The notes under the pieces were generated by a model. That model was given only the letters and a program-made list of their open reading frames with translations, made no database searches and was not told the DNA's origin. From the NCBI GenBank assembly GCA_009103225.1, contig RHPI01002262.1:1126406-1190405 (forward strand): DNA of 64,000 nt, written 5' to 3'. The DNA is from Chlorokybus atmophyticus (lineage: Eukaryota; Streptophyta; Chlorokybophyceae; Chlorokybales; Chlorokybaceae). The stretch's first letter is position 1. Each line of letters begins with the position of its first letter. The position numbers and the translations under genes are program-made. Below, piece by piece: positions 13,018 to 22,612 of the stretch.

Positions 13018-14263
13018 CAGTGACAAGAAGACGGCGAGTATAGCACAAGGCGCATTTGTTTGAACAGCTTTCTGAACTAGATTGGGGTGGATTGGCGTTG
13101 GGACACTTGGTGTGTATATTGTTTTGGCAAGGGGTGGTGTTGTTGTTGCGGTGGTCAGGTAGCCTAAAACTTTGTGAGCATGTGGCTCTTCTTCAGTATC
13201 AGGTGCTGAGGGAGGCACACCGCCACAGATGCGATTGTGGCACTTCATTGCAGCAGCAAGGGGCTATGCAGGCTGCGGTCCAAACAAGCCAGCAGACTTA
13301 AAGCCGCCTTGTCCCCTAGGCACGTTTGTTCAGAGCAGTTAGCTCACAGATTGGGGTGGTACAGGAGTACGCTACTATGCTATATACAGTATGTTAAGTT
13401 TTCAAATCTGATGCATGTTTGAGAGTTGGTTGTCGCTTACTGCGCATGTATTACATGGCTTTTGCACACATTCATAATTGTTGCACACGCACGCGCTTAT
13501 GGGAAAGGCTGCATACATGTTTGGGGTGGTTTGTAGGCGCCTGCATGATCCCAATCCAGAGCTCAGGGCCATTATTGGTGAACAGCTAGCAATGCTGGGC
13601 AGGGGAACAATCTTGGTTGCTTGAAGCTTCCCATTAACACTCGTGCTGGGCAATGGCTTTCAGGGCATGCACTGTTTCTCCGTGACACCTTGCAACATGC
13701 GTGCATAAGTGACACAGATTACAAAACAGTATCAGTATACAAGCATGCCATGTTGGGGCTCACGACTGACACAACCCATGCAACTCGCAGGCAAAATCAC
13801 CCATTCCGTATATAGCTACAGGTCCGTGCTGGGCCGTGACTGTGCAAGCAGCTGTTTCAGGACTATCACAGGCGTGCAGCACTACTGCACCCCTTGTACA
13901 TTTGTACGTAGTACGCATCTCGTGTTGTTGAATACAACTCTCAGCACATCAAAACCCGAACTTGTAAACGCGTTGGGAAGCGAGTATGTTAATGAATACT
14001 GCGCATTGGCAAACGCGTGCGTGCATGATGACAGTAGGATGGTCAACTGTCCTGACAACAACACCTTTGTACACTAGAACGCACATACAGAGAATCAGTG
14101 AAACGCATCCTCAGACTCATCCTCATACACAAACACAGCAGCTGGCAGTTGTGGTAAGGGCGTAGTGCATGTGCTTCTTTCGCCCGTTGTGCGCCTGCAT
14201 GTAGCGGCGAAGCACGTCAACAGCGGGGAGGAGGAGGACGTGGTGATGGCGGCGGTGAAGCTT
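13018..14263. other. Intergenic between kinase and EMC6
   Basis: Nothing firm. A 41-aa plus-strand frame at 13499-13624 has a protein-like composition (contains RRLHDPNPELRAIIGEQL) but no visible splice partners; it may be an exon of an unrecognised gene or a gene relic. The remainder has no domain and no clear structure. Confidence 0.35.
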
Positions 14264-14722
14264 CTAGAAGATGTGGACGATGTCATACATGAGTGTCCAA
14301 AAGAGGACGAAGGAGAGGAGGCCGGCGGTGGGGTCGGCCTTCAGGTGGGCGGCGACGGAGGGTGGGTGGAAGAAGGCGGCGGCGGCGGCGGCGGCAGCAG
14401 CAGTCGGGGCCTGGTTTCTTGCCCTCAGCGATAGCGCCGCCCACAACACCAGCATGGTGGCCGGGTACATTAGCGCCCCGCTCAGCCCCGTGGCGCCCAG
14501 CACTCCCGCCGCTGCTCCGCCCACAACCGACGCCAGCGTCCTTGCCCAAGCCACGGCGCTTTTGTTGCTCGCTAGCCTGTCGGCGTAGATCCGGTTCGCC
14601 CCTGCCCCGGCGCCGGCAGCATCGTCCCCGCCGCCCGCACCGCCATCCATGCCGCCGCCGCCGCCTAACGTTCTTAACACCTTAACGTTGTTACGCTGAT
14701 TCTCAAACTCTCGGCTGTACAT
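14264..14722 (-). CDS. EMC6: ER membrane protein complex subunit 6
   Basis: An intronless frame of 152 aa. EMC6 is a small subunit of the ER membrane complex that inserts transmembrane segments. The C-terminal end SFVLFWTLMYDIVHIF matches the family hallmark (VLFWTxLYxxVHxY), and the block NKSAVAWARTLASVVGGAAAGVLG matches its first helix region. Three hydrophobic stretches are visible. A Gly- and Ala-rich N-terminus makes it longer than the roughly 110 aa usual in the family; the internal Met at about 14648 would give a more typical length. A poly-Ala insert sits between helices 2 and 3. The gene is divergent from the DUF1279 gene. Confidence 0.9.
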   Translation of the reverse strand: MYSREFENQRNNVKVLRTLGGGGGMDGGAGGGDDAAGAGAGANRIYADRLASNKSAVAWARTLASVVGGAAAGVLGATGLSGALMYPATMLVLWAALSLRARNQAPTAAAAAAAAAFFHPPSVAAHLKADPTAGLLSFVLFWTLMYDIVHIF

Positions 14723-14906
14723 ACGCCGTACAAAGCGTACAACATGCCGTACTTTACAGCGTACTGGGGTGTAAAGCGCAGCGCTGACGTGGCCTACGCA
14801 GCGAACTGCTTACCGGCGGCAGCGGCGGCGGCAGTGTTGGTGAAGCAGCAAGAGCACGACCAGGTCTGGGGGGACATCCAGGACAACGTCCTTGCCGTCT
14901 TTCGCA
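14723..14906. promoter_or_regulatory. Short divergent promoter region
   Basis: Only 184 bp separate the EMC6 start (minus) from the DUF1279 protein start (plus). Any promoters and 5' UTRs of both genes must lie here or overlap the coding ends. It contains GTAC-rich sequence (ATACGCCGTACAAAGCGTAC and CCGTACTTTACAGCGTAC) with TACGCCGTAC/GCGTAC repeats. No TATA box is obvious. Confidence 0.5.
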
Positions 14907-16142
14907 ATGTCGCTGTTGTTGGGGACGGCGAGCAGCAGCGCCTCAGCTTTGCTACACAGCGGCGGCGGCGGCGGCGGCGGCAGGGGCGTGCGCGTGGCTG
15001 GCCGCGTCCGTCCTGCGAGGGCCGTTGTCGTCGCCGTGCCCGCCCGCCGCCAAAGCAGCAGAGCGAGCTTCGCCCTGTGCGCCCTGAAGGAGGGGGAGCT
15101 CAAGAAGGGCGAGCAGGCGACTGCTGGGGCGGAGAAGCAGGAGGTGGATGACGTGGAGGCCGTCACACGCAAGTGGGGACTTGAAGCAGGCCTGTGGAAA
15201 GCCCTCCGCAGTGGCGAAGGCGGCGACAAGAGTATGACCAGCGCCAAGGACCTGCTCGCCAGGTACACAAGCACTCGCACGCACATGCGTATAGAAGCAA
15301 AGAGAAGAGAAGAGAAGAGACACACGCACAAGCCCAACATGTCGCTTACTTGTTGCGTTACAACCCTGACTTGAAGCGCATGCATGCATGTGCAGTCTGA
15401 ACGCTGGGCAGTTCCAACTAGTTGCTCGTCATGCACAAGTGCAGCTTTTGAGCACGTGTTACTACCGAGCAGCCTTTACACACACATACATGTGCACATC
15501 CATATATGCAAACCCGCACGTGCTCTTTGCCGCACTTGTGTTCGCACACAAAGAACACCGGGACAGAATATGCGTGTGTGCACTCGCGTGTGTACAACCA
15601 CCACAGTTCTGTACATGCATGCGCGCGAGTAGTGCCTGCATTTGTATGCGCACCCACACACCTGTACACGCATGCACACTGTCACTTCCGCATACACACA
15701 CCTGCACGTGTACATATACACATACACGCGCAGGCACACACTTGCCCATATGCAATCACATCCTTTAGGTTCTCATTGACGGCCGAAACAGCATTCCTAC
15801 ATCATCATCCCCATATGCACGTGTTCATGCAGGTACGGCAGCGCGTATCTCGCGACTTCCATAACTCTCTCCGCCGTCTCCTTCGGCCTTTGCTACACGC
15901 TGGTGCGTGCCGGCGTCGATGTTGGCTCCCTGCTCGAGCGCGTTCCCGGCGTGGGTGCAATAAACCAACAAGGCGAGCAGCTCGGCGCCATCGCCATAGC
16001 CTATGCCGCACACAAGGCCGCCTCACCCATACGCTTCCCGCCTACAGTGGCACTCACGCCACTTGTTGCACGCTGGTTTGCCAACTTCAGAGGCAACAAC
16101 GACAACAGCAACGAGGACAACAACAACAACAACAATCAGTAG
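14907..16142 (+). CDS. DUF1279 (FAM210-like) protein, probable plastid or mitochondrial membrane protein
   Basis: Two exons, 14907-15262 and 15833-16142, give 221 aa. The second exon carries the whole DUF1279 core: YGSAYLATSITLSAVSFGL, then LVRAGVDVGSLL, then AIAYAAHKAASPIRFPPTVA and LTPLVARW, which is the conserved signature of this family in plants and algae. Exon 1 encodes a Ser/Arg/Ala/Gly-rich N-terminus typical of an organelle presequence, then an acidic linker. Exon 1 ends after AG and exon 2 resumes with G, keeping frame. The C-terminus ends in an Asn/Gln run encoded by AAC repeats. Molecular role of DUF1279 proteins is poorly defined. The intron holds an (AAGAG)n run and a long CA/TG tract. 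Confidence 0.82.
15296..15770. repeat. Intronic (AAGAG)n and alternating CA/TG tract
   Basis: Lies inside the DUF1279 gene intron: AAGAG units at about 15299-15320, then CACACATACATGTGCAC-type alternating sequence to about 15770. Long frames on both strands here are repeat artefacts rich in Cys/His/Thr. Confidence 0.7.
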
Positions 16143-16540
16143 TTCCTTTGCTTCTTGCTTGTGCTCTTTCGGTTTTTTCTTTTCTACTGGTGTTCAAGTC
16201 CAATTGGATGGGGTTGTGCAGTGTACATTATGTAAGTTTTCTAGCTAGTGTGGTGATTGTTGACAGCATTCGGTGGTTGCAAGCTGACCATATCTTTGTA
16301 GCGCAAATGCGCACATTATAAAACCATTCCTTTGTCACCAGAGTAGCAAACCACACACATACCGCCCATGATTATGATGTTGCAAATAGAGAACAACTAA
16401 CAATACCCAAAGTCTTATGTCACATATTTGCTGCACAATAGTATACACATTGTCAGGATTACACTCCTCTTGACGATGTCAATCGATGCAATACAGTAAC
16501 AATGCATGCATGCCGCCAGCTGACCACAATGACTGAATGA
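16143..16540. other. Convergent intergenic spacer
   Basis: An AT-rich 400-bp gap between the 3' ends of the DUF1279 and deaminase genes; presumably holds both 3' UTRs. Nothing else was seen. Confidence 0.4.
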
Positions 16541-18617
16541 TCAATCAAGTCGAGTTGCAGCTTGATAATTGTCAAGCTGCTCAATAAGCTCCTCTTTGCG
16601 TCTTTCACTCAAGAAAGAGGCCTCAAAGCTGTTCCTCGCCATCGTGCAAATCTCTTCTCGTGTTAGACGCACGTGCTCATGCATGTACATAAAGTTGGCG
16701 TTGACATAACCACCAAAGTACGCAGGGTCGTCCGAGTTCATCGTCGCCACAAGACCACTATCCAACATGTCCCGCAACGGATGCTCCCGCGGGTCCTTCA
16801 CCGCCTGTAGTGGGGGTTGTAAGATACAGCATGGTGATGATGTGGTCATATGGTGTGTGGTCATGCTTACTCGGAGGGCAATGGATGAGAGGGGGCAGAC
16901 GGTTATAGGAATGCGGTCGCGGGCGAGGCGCGCGACAAGGTGCGGGTCGTCTAGGGCACGATACCCGTGATCGATGCGCGCCACGTCCAACATGTCCAGC
17001 GAATCGCGCACGTTGTCTGCAAAGTGCACAGTACTATGCATACAACACTGACATAATCAGTTGTGCGTGCATGTGCGCACATGCGTGTGCATGTATCCAG
17101 TGCTCGATTGTACACTGCATGTGTGTACGAATGCGATCATGTGTCTACGTAAATTTGATTGTCTGCATGCGTGTGTGTGCGTGCGTGCATGTGTTCTCCT
17201 TACCTCATATATGTATGTGCAGTGCTCATGACGCAAGAGCACTCGTGCTGCAACAACCGTACCTGAAGGGCCTTCTTCGCCTGCGTGGGCGACTCGAAAA
17301 TAGCCCTCGGCTTTAGCCCTCGCAAACACCTGCTCACATACAAACCTGAGAGAGGGAGAACTTGTAACTAATTATGTACTATGCATACACCGACAGACAC
17401 AAAGCCAATGCGCACGCGCGGTCACGCGCCTGCACACGGACGCATGTCTGAACTTGAACAAGTTCAGCTGTCTACCAATGTACACTTGTGCACACAATAA
17501 CACACGTGCATACACGCACTCATACACGCACACTTACTTGTTGGAAGTTGCTGGGCGGGTGGCCTATCTCCGCCGAGTCCAGTCCGACAGCTGTGATGTG
17601 CTCCTTGTACGGGCGGGCGAGGTCGAGGACACTCAGCGCTTCGGCGGCGGGTCGGTCCCTCAGAAAGCTCATTATCAGACCCGAAGTTATGCCCAGTCTG
17701 GACTCTGCCTCCGTTTGCGCACGCGTCAAACCCGCCATCACAACATCAAACTCCACACCCCTGCACAACATATCAGTCTGTTTTGCGCATGCGCGCATGT
17801 ATGCGCACGTGTGCCTGCGCGTGTGTGTTCGCGCATGTGCCTATGTGTGCTTGAATATATGTGTACGTGCGCGCACTTACATGTACCTGCGCGCATGCGT
17901 GCGCGCGTATGATTGGTTTGTGTTTATGCATGTGCATGTATGTGTTCGCGTGCTCGCATGCGCCCATGTACGTGTATGTGTGTGCGTGCTTGAGCGTGTA
18001 CTTATTATGACATGGCACGCCTGCCTACCAATTGCACCTCATCCTTGCCTGGAGATGTGGGCCTGCGGGTCAAACATGACTTCAGCGTGGACAACACCAT
18101 CCGCGTGTGCTCTGGACAGATAATTGAACGCGAGGGTGTAGTAGTCCTCCACCGTCCGCAGGCTCTCAATCCCCGCATAATACAGCTCCAGGAAGTCAGC
18201 CAAACTGCCAAATCTCTCATAAGCCACCTAAACACTGAGGAGATCAGACGACTGAACGCATATGCATACAGTGCACAATTGCATATGCACACGTGCGTGC
18301 GCGGGTAAGTGTGGGTGTGTGGGTAAGTGCGGGTGGGCATGCGCGCGCGTTTGCGTGTGCACGTGTGCGTGCGTGTTACACATTCAGATATGCAGATGAT
18401 GGTTGTGCATGCAGTGGTTCATTCATGCTATCTATGCCTTGAGTTCTTCCGGGGAGTTGTAGGGGAGGTGGACGCCATTGCGGGCGGCGGCGCGAATCAT
18501 GTCTTCCGCCTCCAGCGTGCCCTCCACGTGAATGTGGAGCTCCGCCTTCGGTAGCCCCGCCAGCCACGCCTCCAGCCCCTCCGACTCCGCCGCCGCCGCC
18601 GCTGCGGCCGCCGCCAT
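16541..18617 (-). CDS. Adenine/adenosine deaminase (Aah1-like branch)
   Basis: Six exons read on the minus strand: 18438-18617, 18049-18227, 17538-17760, 17263-17329, 16871-17016, 16541-16804, giving 352 aa with consistent phases. Purine salvage enzyme of the metal-dependent amidohydrolase fold, converting adenine (or adenosine) to hypoxanthine (or inosine). Motifs: LPKAELHIHVEG (metal-binding HxH), HAEVMFDPQ, VAHAGEEGP (His and catalytic Glu), RIDHG, CPLSS and NSDDPAYFGGY (metal-binding Asp). The length and the motif wording fit the fungal/bacterial adenine-deaminase branch better than classical ADA; substrate cannot be settled from sequence. The N-terminus has an Ala run. Introns 1 and 2 appear to use GC donors (CAAG/GCATAG and CCAG/GCAAGG). 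Confidence 0.88.
17040..17210. repeat. Alternating purine-pyrimidine tract in deaminase intron
   Basis: TGTGCGTGCATG-type sequence fills the intron between exons 4 and 5. Related tracts fill 17400-17535, 17770-18000 and 18240-18410 in the other introns, so nearly all intron DNA of this gene is of one type. Confidence 0.7.
17770..18000. repeat. Alternating purine-pyrimidine tract in deaminase intron
   Basis: Dense GCGCATGCGCGCATGTATGCGC-like DNA, TG-rich on the plus strand and therefore CA-rich on the sense strand of the gene. It directly abuts the acceptor and donor sites of exons 3 and 2. Confidence 0.7.
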
Positions 18618-19948
18618 GGCGCCGGCGGTGACGGAGCCTTACACTACTGCCACGTGGAGACGCTTGGACAAGAGTACTGTGTCAGTAGCAGAGCTCAACT
18701 TGGTTTTGCAATTCACCCCTTGCTTGCAGCGCTGTGGGGCTCATGTGACATAAGTCATGTCCCGCCTGACTGACACTCACCGCATGCTTATAACCATTCG
18801 GACACCATACGGTCAATGTAACAGAATCAGCGTGCGGTGCAACTTGCACCGTGCAAGCCATTTTGTACAAAATACAAATTTGTCTGACAGGCATGGACAC
18901 AAAGTTGATGTCCATGCCTGTCAGACAATGTCTTATGAACAACACTTGCATTGTGTTCAGCCCATCATGCAGCATGATTCATGCCACGTCCCTATGGAAG
19001 TGGCAGTTGCGGTGGCTCATGCCACCGCTACTCGTTAAAGTCACATCCGTTTCACTGTAAACCGGAGCATTTGTTACGTACGTAAAATGATGCCTATATA
19101 AAAATTGTACATTTGCTTCATTTGCAGGTAGTGTATATGATTGCAATTGTTACCACAATGTAGGTGTAGTATAAGGGCTCATGACCAAAAACATGCACGA
19201 ATCATGAACCGTACATGTATGTGCATGTAACATATTCATGCATAAACAACTGTAAACAACCGTACTCATTACACTTAATGCACAAATACTGCAACAACAA
19301 CTTGACAAGCGCAATAATTCATGACTTGTTTTCATACCATAACAATGTTGTGCATTGATTTTGCATGTAACCTGCTAGCTTGAAAAGCTCATAAACTATT
19401 GCCGGCGAGTATAATTATGGAAAGCTGGGCTGCCATTGTATCAGGATGGGTTGTTCACATGAACATCCCACCTTTGACCACGATGCAGAAGTTGACGAAT
19501 GATCAAGCCTCTTATGGGAAACATGTTATTAAAGATGTTTTTATGGAGGACGACACCAGGTTTCAAGTTTTCGAACCCATATGTATGTGAAATGACGCCC
19601 GCCGCTATTTGAAATGCCAACATCTTTGACTTGAACGGTGGAAGAATTCACAATAGAGACATATGTGAATCCTCACACAAGTTACACTTGCAACCCAAAT
19701 GCATCTTGATGTTGTGAGCACGCACGCAATATATATGTGTGTGCGCGAGCGCATGCGCGTGCCTGCACGCGTGCTGCTGGCACGCACTCTTATGTACGTG
19801 CGCACATGCATCTTGATGTTGTGGGCAGGCACAGGCAAAATACGTGTGTATGCACATGCGCGCGTGCATGTGCATGTGTACGCATGCACGTCAGATTGTA
19901 TCTACAGCCGCCGCGCCCCCTCTGGTGGCGAGGAAGAGCTTGTGTAAA
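18618..19948. other. Intergenic, one hairpin, no gene
   Basis: Apart from the perfect hairpin at 18880-18928 and a CA/TG tract at about 19730-19890, nothing is supported. A 63-codon plus-strand frame at 19399-19590 has balanced composition but no family. Confidence 0.35.
18880..18928. repeat. Perfect hairpin, 20-bp arms, 9-nt loop
   Basis: The arm 18880-18899 (TTGTCTGACAGGCATGGACA) is the exact reverse complement of 18909-18928; the loop is CAAAGTTGA. A transcript would form a stem of small-RNA-precursor size, but no expression evidence is available. Confidence 0.85.
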
Positions 19949-21555
19949 CTAGAAGCGCACCTGGCCTTCATTTTCCGGACGTAGCCGCAGCAGGAGCATC
20001 GCTTGGCGAGCTTCTGCAAGCATGTGATCATCGCCAATGATTGGCATCGTTGCTGGCAGAACCGTCCACACTGAGACCAACCTGCGATGGTTATCGGTGT
20101 CAACATATGACACATGACGCAATCCCTCCAGCTGCTGCACAAGGGAGACGCTGCTACCACCGGAGTGGGAGTTGGCACTCTCCCATTCCGGTGCAGGGGC
20201 TGCGTCGCTGACGTGTGGAAGTGCTGAGGAAGCGAGACTAGGAGTAGAGTTGGGCACTCGCAGGGCAGGCAGGTAAAGAAAGAATTTTTCTTTCGGGGGT
20301 GGGAGGGCAAGGTGTCGAGCACGTGCCGGCAGCTAGCCCATATACTCGGCAACTCTTGACAGACAGCATGTTCTGAGCACACTTGATCACTGAAGAGAAC
20401 TATATGTGTGCGTGCACGCTCATGCACGTACATATGTGCATGTCTGCACACGCGTCTCCATGTGTGTGCACATGCGTATTTGCATGCTGCATGGGCAAGG
20501 GACAACATTGAATAGTAGCCTACAAACAGCAAACATTGTGTCAACAACCTGGGGCAATTGCACTCTTCAACTTGCTCGTTTTCATGCAAGCCGCACGTTG
20601 AGTAAAATATGAGCATGCGCTTGACATCATTAAAGCCGCCAGCTGTGCCATGCAAGGACAAACACGCCTGCTGCCATACCTGATGCCAAGCTCGTTGATA
20701 GTGCGGATATCATGATTCACCTGCACCTCGTTGGAGAAGACAGGTGATCGACTATGCACGTCGCGCCATAAAGCATCAACTCAGCGGAAAAAAGGCCAAT
20801 TTTGCACGGACATGAAGCCTGTGAATAGGTTGCGTGTGTGTTGTTGCGGCGTATGTAAAAACAGCTAAGTGGCTTGCAGTGGCATGCGGGCCTTACCTTT
20901 GGGGTGAGCTGCTGCCGTATGTCGCACAGCTTCGCCAGCCATCCCTCCAGTGGCAAGCCTTCAGCAGACCTCACAGCGCGAGTCAAAGACTGGAACCTGC
21001 GGCCACGTGTCAAAGCAGTCAGCTGTTTTCGTGTACGTATGTGTACGCGTGCATGCAATGTAAGCGTCGCTGCGCATGCTTGCATGCGTGTATGCATGTA
21101 CGTGCACATACCTGATGAGTGCAACGCGCATACGCATGCACATGTGCCTATTCATGTGCACGCATATGCCTATTCATGCATGCACATGCGCACATGCGTG
21201 CACGTGCACGGATCGTTCAGTTGCATATGTCTGTGTATGCGTGTATGCGTGCCCGTAATTGCGTGCGTGCGTAGACAAGAACAGACAGCAGTTGCTGCAA
21301 GGTACAAGCACCGCACCACATTGTCTTTTCTTACCGACTGCCACCAACGCTTCGCACAGGTGTTAGTAGGAATCTATTGGGCTGGGGAGCAACACGGTGC
21401 CGGCGGCGGTCCATGGTGAGCAGGGTGGCGCTGTCGCTGCTGTGCTTGGCGATGGCCACCGCCCTCTCAACCTGGGCGGTGCGGCCCACCAGCGACCACC
21501 ACCCCACCCTCGCAGTACACTCCACCGAGGACACGTCCTCGTCACCTTCCGCCAT
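19949..21555 (-). CDS. Unrecognised multi-exon gene
   Basis: Splice-consistent pieces on the minus strand: exon 1 21335-21555 (starts MAEGDEDVSS), exon 2 20897-20996 (contains GLPLEGWLAKLCDIRQQL), exon 3 about 20680-20720 (VNHDIRTINELGIR), and a last exon ending at 19949 that runs from about 20330 (contains PKEKFFLYLPALRVP and ends in LLLRLRPENEGQ). Phases fit for exons 1-3. The junction into the last exon could not be placed with matching phase, so a small exon may be missing. I do not recognise the family. The product looks soluble, with no membrane segment or known motif. An alternating TG/CA tract lies in the intron at about 20400-20490 and another at 21030-21260. Confidence 0.5.
21030..21260. 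repeat. Alternating purine-pyrimidine tract in intron 1 of the unknown gene
   Basis: GTGTACGTATGTGTACGCGTGCATG-like alternating sequence, mixed TG/CA/CG; long frames across it are repeat artefacts. Confidence 0.65.
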
Positions 21556-22612
21556 GGTCACCGCCACGGCGGCGTGCCGCACCAACAGCAACAGCAACAC
21601 CCTTCACAGCCCTGCCGCTGCTGTCGACACCTACACGTGAGCCCAGAACAACAGCAGTGCCTGAACTCATGACAAATCGTGTTAGGGGCCTACACGACTG
21701 GTGTTGGCAAAAATGGAGTACACACAAAAACACTGTTAACCAAGAGTCCTATATTGATGTGGTCACAAACAGTGCTGTAGCAGGTTCCCGGGATATAGCA
21801 GTCGCTGCTGGGCTAGTGGACAAAAAGCGCGCGCTTGCTAGAGGAGACGGTGGCGGCGGCGGCGGCAATGGTGATGGTGTCCGCGCGGCGGATTGGAGAC
21901 AGCAGCCAGAGGGCCGTGCCCCTTGCACTTGCCTGCCCTAGTGCACTTAGCTGCTAGCGGGACAGAGTTTTGACAGCACTTGGCCGCTTTGGTGAGCTAC
22001 GCAACGGCTATACTGCCCAGTGGCTAGCTGCTTGAGCTGCTCTTTTACTGGACAGGTAGTTTCATATTTCGCTGTGCATGCTTGCACATTCATTATACAA
22101 CCTTGAACATCGGTAAGTAGTGTCGGTTCGTCAGCAGCAAGCCCAAGCAAGCAGTCCCCCAGCTGTCAAGCTGCCTGTCTTAGCTTTGTTGCAACAGCTG
22201 GGTGTGCCACAGTCGTAATGCTTGAAAGGCATTGCTTCAACGTGCTTGTCTGGTAATTGAAGCATGACACTACAAGCTCAGCTCACATACACAGTCGTAG
22301 ACCCAAGCAGCTTCGATCTGTCGTTGCGCTCCTGTCGGCAGCTTGCCACCCAGCTGACAATGCACGAAGAAGTACTTGCAAACTTGCTTAAGCATGCTTT
22401 TAGCTTGTGACAGCTGTCAAACGCAGGACAGTATGTAGTACTGCTGCAGAAGGCTTGCGAACGGCTGTCCACAGGTTGGTAACGGCTTTGCATTTGCGCA
22501 ACTGCAAGCAGGACTGGGAGAATTGTTAAGTCTATCGCTTCATCCAAGTTGAAGGTTGCAAGCTGTTAGGGTGTGTTATGCTTGTGCTGGTAAGTAGCTG
22601 AGTATACAACAG
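21556..22612. other. Divergent intergenic region
   Basis: Separates the unknown minus-strand gene from the ATRX-like plus-strand gene. It is rich in CAGCTG/AGCTTG words (22000-22560) and has a GGC run at about 21850. It should include both promoters; no specific site was identified. Confidence 0.35.

Noticed and set aside
14283-14685. Arg-rich frames overlapping EMC6
   Set aside because: Produced by the GCC/GGC codon runs of EMC6 in other frames.
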